Positions 43,385-52,950 of a stretch of 64,000 nucleotides of DNA are shown here, one piece after another. The position numbers were made by a program, and so were the translations under genes. This stretch comes from JAJYSO01 sp964586655 (GTDB lineage Bacteria > Bacteroidota > Bacteroidia > Flavobacteriales > Flavobacteriaceae). Where the stretch lies: assembly GCA_964586655.1 (NCBI GenBank), contig CAZPGY010000003.1:163142-227141 (forward strand), given 5' to 3'. The first letter of the stretch is position 1, and the number at the start of each line of letters is the position of its first letter. The notes beneath the pieces are model-generated. The model had not been told where the DNA came from. It saw only the letters and a program-made list of their open reading frames with translations, and ran no database searches.

Positions 43385-44260
43385 TCATTTATTAAAATCT
43401 CCCTTCATGATCACCCGCGCCATTCGCCAATTATCAAAGATGTCTTTTTTAAAAGTATAATCAAAAAAGCCTTGTTGCTTAAAGAGTTCTTCCAAATCGG
43501 GCTTTACATACTGGTTGATTTCAAAGTAAATCCGGCCTTGTGGATGGAGCTGTGTCTTACTGAATGCAAGAATTTTTCGATAAAACAACAAGGCATCTTC
43601 ATCGGTGACAAAAAGTGCTTGATGAGGTTCATAAGCAAGAACATTTTTACGCATTCGCGTTTTTTCAAGTTCACGAACATAAGGCGGATTGGAAACAATT
43701 ACATCAAATTTTTGGGGCATCGAACGCGACTGAAGGATGTCTTTTTTTATAAATTTCACTTCCACCTCGTTAAGGCTTGCATTTTCTCGAGCAAGCTGTA
43801 ATGCGCCTTCTGAAATATCTATTGCGGAAACCTGAACCCCACTTAAGGTTTTGGCCAAACTGATGGGAATACAGCCGCTGCCGGTGCCAATATCTAAGAT
43901 TGAAACCGGATTGCCGGCAGGTCTTGATGTTTTCATATCCTCGACTATCCAGCGAACCAATTCTTCGGTTTCCGGACGAGGAATCAATACGTTGGGATTG
44001 ACCTTAAAACGCAGTTCACAAAATTCGGTTTCTCCAAGAATGTACTGAATGGGTTCTTCTTTTTTTAAGCGAGACAAGGCATCGGTAAACTGTTCTTTTT
44101 GCGCAGTGTTCATCCTTTTTTGAGGGGCTAAAATCAAATCTACCATCGACCAGCCTATGATATGAGTTAGCAGCAATTTGAAGAAAGATTGTATTTCCTG
44201 CTCCGGATAGATAGAAGCTAATTGGGTTTTGAATTCGGCTTTAAAATCAACAATACGCAT
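43385..44260 (-). CDS. prmC: Peptide chain release factor N5-glutamine methyltransferase
   Basis: 291 residues. It methylates the GGQ glutamine of RF1 and RF2 with S-adenosylmethionine. The N-terminal helical domain carries QYILGETEF, the SAM-binding motif ILDIGTGSGCIPISLA is at 121-136, and the glutamine-binding NPPY is at 191-194. It diverges from ribD across 201 bp, an arrangement common in flavobacteria. Confidence 0.95.
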   Translation of the reverse strand: MRIVDFKAEFKTQLASIYPEQEIQSFFKLLLTHIIGWSMVDLILAPQKRMNTAQKEQFTDALSRLKKEEPIQYILGETEFCELRFKVNPNVLIPRPETEELVRWIVEDMKTSRPAGNPVSILDIGTGSGCIPISLAKTLSGVQVSAIDISEGALQLARENASLNEVEVKFIKKDILQSRSMPQKFDVIVSNPPYVRELEKTRMRKNVLAYEPHQALFVTDEDALLFYRKILAFSKTQLHPQGRIYFEINQYVKPDLEELFKQQGFFDYTFKKDIFDNWRMARVIMKGDFNK

Positions 44261-44429
44261 GTTTACTCAATCAAATTTGTATCTCAAAACTGCAGGTTTG
44301 GGGTACATAATCTCCAAAAATACGGGTTTTTTGGGGATTGTAATCCCTGAACAGGTATGTTTAAAATTGAGCCTTTCTAAAGTTCCAAACTTTGGAAAAG
44401 CTTAAAACCTATATTTTAAAAATTCTATT

Positions 44430-44457
44430 TTGTTTGATGCAGTATTGCTTATTTTTG
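44430..44457 (+). promoter_or_regulatory. Possible promoter of ribD with a leaderless transcript
   Basis: TTG at 44,430-44,432, 17 bases, then a perfect TAnnTTTG (TATTTTTG, 44,450-44,457). The ribD ATG begins 4 bases later, so transcription would start at or within a base or two of the start codon. The spacing is a little shorter than usual. Confidence 0.42.
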
Positions 44458-44461
44458 TCTT

Positions 44462-45502
44462 ATGGACATCCACAAAAAATATATGCAGCGCTGCCTGCAG
44501 TTGGCACAAAATGGCCTGGGCCGCACTTATCCCAATCCGTTGGTGGGCAGTGTGATTGTTTTGAACGACAAAATAATAGGAGAGGGCTGGCACCAAAAGG
44601 CCGGTAAGCCGCATGCCGAAGTCAATGCCCTCAACAGTATTCCTGCTGAAATCGATTTGAAAAAAGCGAGCCTATATGTCAACTTGGAACCCTGCAGTCA
44701 TTATGGGAAAACACCTCCTTGCAGCGACCTGATTATCAAAAAAGGAATTAAAAAAGTGATCATCGGGACGTTGGATCCGAACCCGAAAGTGGCCGGGAAG
44801 GGAGTGGATAAAATGATTAAAGCGGGTATTGATGTGAAAATTGGCTGTTTAGAAAAAGAATGTAGCCGACTCAATGCTCGGTTTTTTACTTTCCAAAACC
44901 AGAAACGGCCTTATGTTATTTTAAAATGGGCGCAGACCCAGGACGGGTTCATCGCCCCTAAAGAGCAAGCTGCCGGGAAACCGGTTTGGATTACCAATCC
45001 GTATGCTAAGCAACTGGTGCACAAATGGCGCAGTGAAGAACAGGCCATTTTGGTGGGTAAAAACACGGCCCTTAAAGACAATCCACAGCTCAATACCCGA
45101 CTGTGGGAAGGCAAAAGCCCGGTGCGTCTCCTCATCGATCGCCACCTTGAAAGTGAGAAACAGAATTTGCACCTGTTTGACCGACAATATAAAACCATCG
45201 TTTTTTGTGAGCATCCGAAGGAAGATGAGAAGAATATCATTTTTGAGTCCCTTGATTTTGATCGGGATCGCCTTCCACAGATTCTAAAAATACTGTACCG
45301 ACACAATATACAATCTCTGATTGTAGAAGGCGGCCAAATTACCCTACAGCATTTTATCGATGCCGGATTGTGGGATGAGGCAAGGGTTTTTACGGGAATG
45401 GGATATTTTGAGAAAGGGGTTGCTGCCCCGGTGTTTAGTTATCATTCATTTGAAAAACATTGTATGAAAGATGATGTGTTGACCCTTTATTACAACAATT
45501 AA
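44462..45502 (+). CDS. ribD: Riboflavin biosynthesis deaminase/reductase
   Basis: 346 residues, bifunctional. The N-terminal deaminase domain has the zinc site HAE (51-53) and PCSHYGKTPPC (Cys78, Cys87). The C-terminal reductase domain has PYVILKWAQTQDG and the NADPH-binding SLIVEGGQITLQHFIDAGLWDE. It performs the second and third steps from the GTP-derived pyrimidine. The start is fixed by the typical HKKYMQRCLQLAQNGLG N-terminus. Confidence 0.97.
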   Translation: MDIHKKYMQRCLQLAQNGLGRTYPNPLVGSVIVLNDKIIGEGWHQKAGKPHAEVNALNSIPAEIDLKKASLYVNLEPCSHYGKTPPCSDLIIKKGIKKVIIGTLDPNPKVAGKGVDKMIKAGIDVKIGCLEKECSRLNARFFTFQNQKRPYVILKWAQTQDGFIAPKEQAAGKPVWITNPYAKQLVHKWRSEEQAILVGKNTALKDNPQLNTRLWEGKSPVRLLIDRHLESEKQNLHLFDRQYKTIVFCEHPKEDEKNIIFESLDFDRDRLPQILKILYRHNIQSLIVEGGQITLQHFIDAGLWDEARVFTGMGYFEKGVAAPVFSYHSFEKHCMKDDVLTLYYNN

Positions 45503-45593
45503 CTGTTCTGGGAAATATAGGTGGTGTAAAAATGGGAAGACCATCAGGAAAACCTATGGCCTTTTTAGTTGAGCGTGTTTTATAAGGTTAGAT

Positions 45594-45959
45594 CTACACG
45601 TTTTTGAACCAATCCACAAACAATTTCCCAAGGACCGGAACGGGTTTCTCCTTCCCGCCGATGGCATTCACCAAGCCGATAATCCATAAAACCAAGATGA
45701 AGATTCCGCCCAAGAAAGAGACAATCCATCCAAGGATGGGGAGCACGTTAATAATCATTAGGGCAATGCTGGTCAGGCACAATCCCAGAGATTGCCGGAT
45801 ATGGTAGGAGATATAAGTGTTTTTTTTGTCGTTGATGCTCACAAAAGCGATAATCAGGCCTATATATGTGATGTAGGCTACAATGGCCATGGATTTGCCT
45901 TTTTCAATGGCTTCAGGGGTCGAAATGGTTTCAACTTCGGGGTTTTCTGTGTTTGTCAT
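45594..45959 (-). CDS. DUF4870 family small membrane protein
   Basis: 121 residues from the ATG at 45,959; the longer frame would add 18 unlikely residues. An acidic N-terminus is followed by three membrane segments (SMAIVAYITYIGLIIAFV, LCLTSIALMIINVLPILGWIV, GGIFILVLWIIGLVNAIGG) and the ending KPVPVLGKLFVDWFKNV, the usual DUF4870 close. Function not established. Convergent with ribD. Confidence 0.82.
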   Translation of the reverse strand: MTNTENPEVETISTPEAIEKGKSMAIVAYITYIGLIIAFVSINDKKNTYISYHIRQSLGLCLTSIALMIINVLPILGWIVSFLGGIFILVLWIIGLVNAIGGKEKPVPVLGKLFVDWFKNV

Positions 45960-46135
45960 TGTTTTGATTTTGATTAAATTTAATGTGTTGCTATCTGTAA
46001 AATCCCCCCTCACAAATCAGGACGATACAGTGGAGGGAAACGGAGACTTTTAAAAAATGAATAAATATATGGGCCGGGGAAAAGGAAAACCATCAATAAA
46101 GATTTTAAGCCCCCCATTATATTCAACATAGAGTT

Positions 46136-48826
46136 TTATTTTTTTATGAATTTTAGGTTCTGGTTTTCTCCATTTTTCCCTCTTACCCTGAGGATATAGA
46201 GTCCCGGTGAAAGTTTGGCAATAGGGATGGTAGTGGTATTGGAATGGATTACCTGCTGTTTTACCAAGCGTCCGGTTTCATTGTAAATCCTCAATTTTTC
46301 CCCGCTATGCAATCCTTTGATGTGCAAATTGTTTTGGGCGGGATTGGGATAAATGACCACTAAAGGCTTATCCATTAATGCGGGAACCGATAGCGGGTTG
46401 GCCGTTGAATCTGAAGAAGCTAGGGCGAAGGGGCCGAACTCGTTTAACACGGTGTTTGTGGCCACCAAACCCTGCGTCATGGTGCCGGCCACCCCGCCAT
46501 TTCCTTCATTTTGCCACATATTTCCGGTCCAATGGGCCACCCGCAAGGCAGCGGTATCGGTGACCACACCGTTGGGGAGGTTGTATCCCAGATGAACCCG
46601 CACGGGATTATTTCCGATATTTCGGGTCAGTCTAAAATAGCAATGCTTATTGATTGTTTCGAGACTGGCTACTTTGGCTGAACGATTATAGCCATCGATG
46701 TTGGGATCGTGGCCTAAACATTGCGCGGTAAACCGGTCGGGCAACCAATTATTAGAAGAGGAAATGCCAATAGGGATATACTTTGTCTCAGTACCTACCG
46801 GAAATTTGAAGGGATTATGTCCAATTTCAGCCACAGGTCCTACCACTTTACTATTATCGGAAGCACCGGTATAATCACTACCACTTCTAAAAATCAAGGG
46901 TTTCCCCAAGCCACTTTGTATATTGCCATTTATAAAATGTACCGAGCCAAGAGCACTGGTAATTCCGACAGAATCGGCCAATATCACTTTGGCCCCCCCG
47001 GTTTTATTAATGGTAACAACATTCGAAAAGTTTATCGGCCTGTTACCTGTTTGACGAATAGTGCCATTATGCGAACCTTTGAAAATAGCACCATACAATG
47101 TAACGTCTCCCACCGTATCGAGGTTGAAATTGGCATCTTTGTAAAAATGACTATGAGTGAATAATCCCAAATAGAATTCACCTTGGGATAAATAGTTGAT
47201 AGTGGCATCGCCCTTAAAAATACAATTATCGATATAGGTCGCAGAAAAGTCATCGGAGCTTTGGCTGGTCAACATAAAATTACCGCCAATGTAATTGTCT
47301 TCAATGCTCAGTATTCCTGCATTGGTGGTAGTATCAGCTATAGACACCTTTCCTAAAATATGGTTTTCTTTTATGTTTAAAGCCGAAAAGTCGCTGGCGT
47401 TGAAATTCTTGAAAGTCAGGCTGTTTACCATAAGGGTGTCGTACAACATATTACAGTCGCCTGAGGCCCCGTTAATCATGATGTCGCCGCCATCAGTAAG
47501 ATTGGTGATTTGACCCATTTTGAACTGACCGGGTCGAACTGCTTTGTAATTGATATTGATCGTACCCGAAATAGTAGCCCCTTCATCTGAGGGGGAATTT
47601 ATCCCATGAGAACCGATATAGGTATCTCCGCCTTTAAGATTGGTGTAAGAAAAATTACCGCCAATTGTAGTTTCACCCGATAAAAGACTGGTATAACCGC
47701 CACCGGTTCGGGTGACGGTATAATTGCCTTCAATGATGCTCGAGTAAAGTTCTGAAGTGTAGATGGTACCGCTGTCATGCGCCATTATACTCAGGTTTCC
47801 GGTAATATGGTTACCTGCTTCCTCAAGAGTTCCTATGCCGTTTTGAACAAAACTAAGGTTACCTTCGATTAAATTATCCTCTACGAATAAATCATTGTCA
47901 CTTGTGGAAGTATCCGAAACAAAAACATTTCCGATAATATGGCAATGTTTAACTTGAAAACCATAGGCATTCCCTCGGTAATTGGTTGTATAGAGGCTAT
48001 CCACTTTTAGGCTGTCGCCATAAATACTGCAAAATGCACCTACGTGATTTAGAAAAATACCGCCACCTGCTGTCTGATTAATCACATGGAGCAGTTCAAA
48101 TTTTCCGGTATCTTCACCGTCATAATTAATAGAAATTGTGCCACCGATGACCGCGCCGATGTCGGCATTGGTGTTACCGATTTTTACATCCCCGCCATCC
48201 GGATTATAAAAAGAGAAATTACCATTAATGATGCTGGTGCCACCGAGGAATAAAGTGGCGTCACCGGAGGATATAAAATTAACCGTTAGATTTCCCTTGA
48301 TGGTGTCGGCACCATTACCCAATAAGAGTTCATAATTTGAAGTGCTGCTGGAATCGTTGATGATAACATCCTTTAAGAAGGTAGAACTATTAAAGGACAA
48401 ATCCTTGGAGCCGGTTTTATTGACGATTAAAGTATCTTTAAATAGTGCCCCATTAATGCTACTGGAACTTTGACCGCCAATTTTCAAGATAATATTCGAA
48501 TTGAGGGAGTCGGAGTTGTAAATAGTGCTATAGGTGCTGACATCAAAAGAGCCGGATACGATAATGCTGTGCCCGTTGACATCCATCGACGTACCTTGAT
48601 AAAAAGTCAGGCTTTCCAACTTTAAGTTGGAATCAAGTTTGGGATAGTAGGAGCTATTACTTTCCAATATGACCCAATCTGTAGAATCGGGGACAAGACC
48701 ATAATCCCAATTGTTGGGGTCGTTCCAATTTCTGTTTGCGGAACCGTTCCAATAGTGTTGTGCATGAGCGGTAAAGGCCACGAATAAGAAGATCATCAGG
48801 CAAAAGGTAATTTTTTTCCGTTTCAT
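46136..48826 (-). CDS. Large secreted surface protein with T9SS type A sorting domain
   Basis: 896 residues. Signal peptide 1-22 (TAHAQ), a YWNGSANRNWNDPNNWDYG module at about 25-43, then several hundred residues of short beta repeats (IxGNxxxxx) suggesting a parallel beta-helix. Residues about 175-365 and 367-560 are an internal duplication with a 192-residue offset (GGTISINY against SGTININY; VEDNLIEGNLSF against IEDNYIGGNFML). The last 80 residues are a T9SS type A domain (VIYPNPAQNNLHI...LSPGLYILRV...KFIKK). Likely an adhesin-like cell-surface protein. It diverges from the histidine kinase gene. Confidence 0.85.
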   Translation of the reverse strand: MKRKKITFCLMIFLFVAFTAHAQHYWNGSANRNWNDPNNWDYGLVPDSTDWVILESNSSYYPKLDSNLKLESLTFYQGTSMDVNGHSIIVSGSFDVSTYSTIYNSDSLNSNIILKIGGQSSSSINGALFKDTLIVNKTGSKDLSFNSSTFLKDVIINDSSSTSNYELLLGNGADTIKGNLTVNFISSGDATLFLGGTSIINGNFSFYNPDGGDVKIGNTNADIGAVIGGTISINYDGEDTGKFELLHVINQTAGGGIFLNHVGAFCSIYGDSLKVDSLYTTNYRGNAYGFQVKHCHIIGNVFVSDTSTSDNDLFVEDNLIEGNLSFVQNGIGTLEEAGNHITGNLSIMAHDSGTIYTSELYSSIIEGNYTVTRTGGGYTSLLSGETTIGGNFSYTNLKGGDTYIGSHGINSPSDEGATISGTININYKAVRPGQFKMGQITNLTDGGDIMINGASGDCNMLYDTLMVNSLTFKNFNASDFSALNIKENHILGKVSIADTTTNAGILSIEDNYIGGNFMLTSQSSDDFSATYIDNCIFKGDATINYLSQGEFYLGLFTHSHFYKDANFNLDTVGDVTLYGAIFKGSHNGTIRQTGNRPINFSNVVTINKTGGAKVILADSVGITSALGSVHFINGNIQSGLGKPLIFRSGSDYTGASDNSKVVGPVAEIGHNPFKFPVGTETKYIPIGISSSNNWLPDRFTAQCLGHDPNIDGYNRSAKVASLETINKHCYFRLTRNIGNNPVRVHLGYNLPNGVVTDTAALRVAHWTGNMWQNEGNGGVAGTMTQGLVATNTVLNEFGPFALASSDSTANPLSVPALMDKPLVVIYPNPAQNNLHIKGLHSGEKLRIYNETGRLVKQQVIHSNTTTIPIAKLSPGLYILRVRGKNGENQNLKFIKK

Positions 48827-49059
48827 AGTTCATTTGTTTTAAGGGTTTTCCCGAATGAAAAAGTCCCGTCGGGAGCTTTGACAATCCGTATGGACAAAGT
48901 TCAAGTCTTTTTGGGTGATCCACAATCCCTAAAACCCTCGACTTTTTCCTACGGGTTTTCCGGTATTTTTGATAATAATCCAAATTGGAAAGGCTTTTTT
49001 TGGGAATTATGTGTAGTTTTCCCTTTAAAATCACTTTTCTTATCTTCCATTCAGCCATC

Positions 49060-51060
49060 ATGCGAAAGATTTGGCCGGTCATATTGCTTTTGTTTTTGGG
49101 TCCCCTGTTTACCCGGTCTGTTTTGGCGCAGGATAGGAGCGAGGCAAACCGCTATACCGATAGTTTGGAGGCTCAGGTCAAAACGGCCATAGCAGATACG
49201 GCCAAAGCCGAAATTTTAAATAAACTCACGGTATATTGGTCTCCCAAGGATTTTAATAAGGCGATTTCTTATGCCTATCGTTCCTTAAAAATCAGTGATG
49301 GAAATGTGTATTACACCGCTTTGGGCAATTTTTATTTGGGAGTGGCCTATTATCTCAAGACCCCCGCCAAAGCCAAAAAAAGATTTCAACGCACGATTCA
49401 CCTTCTGGCCAAGGACTCGTCCAAACGGGCTTTATCTTTAAAAGGTAAAGCTTGGAAAAATTATGGGGCGGCCGATCAAAAGCTCACTGGTGACAATAAA
49501 ACCCTGATGAAGGTTTTGCTTAAGCATTCCATCCCCTTGGCCAAGAAGGCGGGCGATGAGATTACGGAAGCCGAGGATTTGGCAGCCTTGGCCATGATTT
49601 ATTCGAATCTATTGAATTATGGCAAAGCAATCACTTATTACAAGAAAGCCATTGAAATCGGGAAAGACGCATTACAGGAAAAACCGATGATCTTGACCAA
49701 ATTTTATATCCGATTGGCCCAGAATTATCTGGAGGCCAAAAAATTCAAACACGTCCGCCTCTATTTGGACAGTGCCGAAGCCTTTTTGAAACACCGACCA
49801 CACTCTATTTTTCAGGCCATTTATTTTAAAACACTTGGAATGTATTACGCTCATACCCACCACCTCAAGCAGGGGTTGGCCAATTTGGATACAGCTCTGG
49901 CCTTAGTTCGGCAGTTGAAGCTCCCCTATATGGCGGGAAGCATTATTTTTGAAAAATTCAGGATGTTCAAAACGGCCCGACAATACGATAAAGCCAAAAA
50001 GATGCTCTTAAAGGTACTTCAGAATACCTCTATGATTTCAAAGCCCCGAAACAGGCTGAGGATTTTCAAAAACTTATCCGAGACGGAAGCACAGCTCGGG
50101 CATTCGAAGGCAGCTTATAATTGGTTGAAGCAGTATGCAACCCTTGCCGACAGCCTGCATAAATCTGCAGTAAAATCCAAGATAGCAGCGTTAGAGGTGA
50201 AATATAAAACCGAGAAAAAGCAACGGAAGATCCTCGCTTTGAAAAATAAAAACAAAAAGCAACAGCTCATTCTTCAGGAAGAAAAGACACAGAACATTTT
50301 TTTGATTGCCGGCGCACTACTTTTATTACTAACCTGTGTAATTTTCCTCATCCTTTACCGGAACAAAAAAAAGGCAGCCCTTCAGGAATCGCGTCTTTAT
50401 AAGCAACGACTGGAGCAGGAACGGCAGCAGAATCAATTGAAAGTTTACAATGCCATGATTAAAGGGGAAGAACAAGAGCGCCAACGCATGGCCCGCGATC
50501 TGCACGATGGTTTGGGTGGCTTGTTGTCGGGGGTCAAATTAAAATTGTCGGATATCGCAGACAAGAACAAACAGGATATGGAATTGTTTAGAGTCATTGA
50601 CCAATTGGATGGTTCGGTTGAAGAGCTACGGCGGATTGCTCGGAATATGATGCCGGAAACCCTGCTGCGCTACGGGGTGGGAACAGCACTCGATGACCTT
50701 TGTGAATCTTTACAGACCAAACAAGTGAGCATTGATTTTCAAGCCTATCAATTGGATAATGATTTACCAAAAACTGTGCAAATCAGCCTTTATCGTATTG
50801 TTCAAGAACTGATTGCTAATGCTGTAAGGCACGGTTATGCTACCAACATTTTGGTACAGGTCAGCCAAAATGAAGGACGTATATTTATTACCGTTGAAGA
50901 TGATGGGATGGGGTTTGACCCCAATAATCTGAAAAAAAATAAGGGAATTGGATTCTCCAATATCCAAAACCGCATTAATTTTCTCAACGGGAGTATCGAT
51001 ATAGATTCTACCCCCAAGGAGGGGACTACCGTTAACATTGAAGTGAACAGCCATGAATAA
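49060..51060 (+). CDS. TPR sensor histidine kinase of the LytS/NarX (HisKA_3) type
   Basis: 666 residues from the ATG at 49,060, which gives a proper signal peptide (MRKIWPVILLLFLG...VLAQ). The periplasmic part (about 30-380) is tetratricopeptide repeats, then a charged coiled coil, a single membrane segment near 411-431 and a second coiled coil. The phosphoacceptor is His482 in MARDLHDGLGG. The ATPase domain has LIANAVRHGYA, EDDGMGFDP and KGIGFSNIQNR. The stop overlaps the regulator gene by 8 bp. The periplasmic TPRs suggest sensing of an envelope protein or peptide. Confidence 0.92.
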   Translation: MRKIWPVILLLFLGPLFTRSVLAQDRSEANRYTDSLEAQVKTAIADTAKAEILNKLTVYWSPKDFNKAISYAYRSLKISDGNVYYTALGNFYLGVAYYLKTPAKAKKRFQRTIHLLAKDSSKRALSLKGKAWKNYGAADQKLTGDNKTLMKVLLKHSIPLAKKAGDEITEAEDLAALAMIYSNLLNYGKAITYYKKAIEIGKDALQEKPMILTKFYIRLAQNYLEAKKFKHVRLYLDSAEAFLKHRPHSIFQAIYFKTLGMYYAHTHHLKQGLANLDTALALVRQLKLPYMAGSIIFEKFRMFKTARQYDKAKKMLLKVLQNTSMISKPRNRLRIFKNLSETEAQLGHSKAAYNWLKQYATLADSLHKSAVKSKIAALEVKYKTEKKQRKILALKNKNKKQQLILQEEKTQNIFLIAGALLLLLTCVIFLILYRNKKKAALQESRLYKQRLEQERQQNQLKVYNAMIKGEEQERQRMARDLHDGLGGLLSGVKLKLSDIADKNKQDMELFRVIDQLDGSVEELRRIARNMMPETLLRYGVGTALDDLCESLQTKQVSIDFQAYQLDNDLPKTVQISLYRIVQELIANAVRHGYATNILVQVSQNEGRIFITVEDDGMGFDPNNLKKNKGIGFSNIQNRINFLNGSIDIDSTPKEGTTVNIEVNSHE

Positions 51061-51688
51061 AGAAGCACAGATAAGCATTATTATTGTCGATGACCATCCG
51101 GTGGTTTCGGAAGGTTTGAACTCATTACTTCAAGAAAAAGAGCATATGAAAGTCGTGGGTACTTTCACCACAGGGGAGGCCACCCTTGATTTTTTAAAAG
51201 ATCATTACCCCGAAGTCATCCTGTTGGATATTTCTCTGCCAGATGTCAATGGGGTGGATCTTTGCCGGGACATCAAAGAAAAATATCCAAATGTACGTGT
51301 GCTGGCCATCAGCAACCACAGTGAACGGAGCATCATTGCCCAAATGCTGCAAAGCGGGGCTTCGGGTTATCTGCTGAAGAATTCATCGGTGGAAGAGCTC
51401 ACCCGGTCCATTGTAAACGCCGTTGAGGGCAATCCCTCTCTAAGTCCGGCCGTGCAGGCCATTCTGACCCAAGGCCAGGGTACGGTCTATAAAAGGCCCC
51501 GGCTGACCCGGCGTGAAAAAGAAGTCTTGAAATGGGTGGCCGAAGGGTTGACCACCGATCAGATTGCAGAGAAGCTTTATATCAGTCCCTTGACCGTTGA
51601 GACCCACCGCCGTAATCTGATGCATAAATTTGGAGTCAAAAATACAGCTGCTCTAATCAAAACGGCAGCAGAACAGGCGCTACTTTAA
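51053..51688 (+). CDS. NarL/LuxR-type response regulator
   Basis: 211 residues. The receiver domain has Asp13/Asp14, phosphoacceptor Asp59 in VILLDISLPDVNG and the conserved lysine in YLLKNSS. The C-terminal LuxR helix-turn-helix (about 150-205) reads LTRREKEVLKWVAEGLTTDQIAEKLYISPLTVETHRRNLM. It is the partner of the kinase whose gene it overlaps. Targets are unknown; the divergent T9SS surface-protein gene is a reasonable candidate. Confidence 0.94.
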   Translation: MNKEAQISIIIVDDHPVVSEGLNSLLQEKEHMKVVGTFTTGEATLDFLKDHYPEVILLDISLPDVNGVDLCRDIKEKYPNVRVLAISNHSERSIIAQMLQSGASGYLLKNSSVEELTRSIVNAVEGNPSLSPAVQAILTQGQGTVYKRPRLTRREKEVLKWVAEGLTTDQIAEKLYISPLTVETHRRNLMHKFGVKNTAALIKTAAEQALL

Positions 51689-51910
51689 AGCAATGCTGTG
51701 AGATCTGGGGCTTTAGATTCTTGCATAGAGGACTTTGATATTTTCAAGCGAAACCCACACTTTCTTCATTGAAGTCCTTTCTCTGTTTCTACGGGTGCAA
51801 TAATTGGTCAGGACAGATATGCCATCACTTTTGCAGAACAGCAATAGGTCATAAAAAGCCGTTTTAGAAATATATTGAAACAGCTGTATAAAGCCGCACA
51901 GCAACAAAAT

Positions 51911-52843
51911 TCATTTGTCTACCCGGTTAGTAGGATTTTTTTGTAAAAAGCTGGTGATGTTTTGAACGGTAACTTGTGCTCTTCGTCGTAGCGCTTCCGC
52001 TGTTTTGTAGGCAATGTGTGGGGTGAGAATTGTATTGTCCAAGACCCGCAACTCATTGTCGGGAGCAAGTGGTTCTTGAGCGAAAACGTCGAGCCCGGCA
52101 CCGGCAATTTCCTTGTTTTTTAGGGCGTTGATTAAGGCCGATTCATCCACAATTGGCCCTCGTGCGGTATTGATCAAAAATGCCGTCTTCTTCATTGCCC
52201 AAAACTCGTTTTTCCCTACGATGCCTGTCGTTTTATCATTGAGCGGCAAGTGTACGGAAATGACATCAGCTCTGGCAAAAAAGTCGGATTTTTCAGAAAT
52301 GTATTCCCCTCCCAATGCTATAAATTCTTCTTTCTCAGACCGAGACCAACCTATAAGTTTGCAGCCGAAAGCCTTGAAGATGTGAGCCGTGGCCAGTCCT
52401 ATTTTTCCGGTCCCCAAAATACCGACGGTCTTACCCGCTAATTCGAGACCGGGTTGAAGTTGCCATTTTTTAGCTTGTATATGATGATGAGCCGTGGGAA
52501 TAGCTCGCAACAAAGCAATGGTATGTCCGATAGCCAGTTCAGCGACAGAATAGGTAGAATAATCCGGTACATTATAAACCGCAATATTTTTTTGTCGACA
52601 GGCGCTTAGGTCAACATGGTCAAAGCCCGTAAAAGCGACTGCCACCATTTTTAGGTTGGGATATTGATTGAGGACAGATTGATCAACTGTTTTTTTTATG
52701 GTAATCAAAACTTCTACTTGCTCTGCTAAAGCGTCTTCTGACTCCCAAATAAGCTCATAAGGCCATGCTGCTGAAGCCACCAGTTTTTCAAATTCATTTT
52801 TGGGAATTCCCAGGTCTTCGAGAAGGAGAAGTTGTTTTGTCAT
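51911..52843 (-). CDS. D-2-hydroxyacid dehydrogenase family protein
   Basis: 310 residues. The NAD-binding domain has VGILGTGKIGLATAHIF. The active-site residues are the arginine in INTARGPIVDE, the glutamate in LDVFAQEPL and the histidine in LTPHIAYKT. Relatives reduce 2-keto acids such as glyoxylate, hydroxypyruvate or pyruvate; the substrate is not clear. Upstream (52,889-52,915) is a segment similar to the dispersed repeat before the gene at 18,361. Confidence 0.88.
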   Translation of the reverse strand: MTKQLLLLEDLGIPKNEFEKLVASAAWPYELIWESEDALAEQVEVLITIKKTVDQSVLNQYPNLKMVAVAFTGFDHVDLSACRQKNIAVYNVPDYSTYSVAELAIGHTIALLRAIPTAHHHIQAKKWQLQPGLELAGKTVGILGTGKIGLATAHIFKAFGCKLIGWSRSEKEEFIALGGEYISEKSDFFARADVISVHLPLNDKTTGIVGKNEFWAMKKTAFLINTARGPIVDESALINALKNKEIAGAGLDVFAQEPLAPDNELRVLDNTILTPHIAYKTAEALRRRAQVTVQNITSFLQKNPTNRVDK

Positions 52844-52950
52844 GGAAAAAAAATTAAAGTTGTAAGCTTAGATTAATAAATTGGAGAATAACGCAGGGAT
52901 TTGAAATTTAGCTGTGAATATTGGATTAGTTTTATCAGCTGTCAGCTCCT

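Noticed and set aside
51713..51907. 64-codon minus-strand frame between the regulator and the dehydrogenase
   Set aside because: FCKSDG faintly recalls a LytTR domain, but the rest does not fit and no start context supports it.
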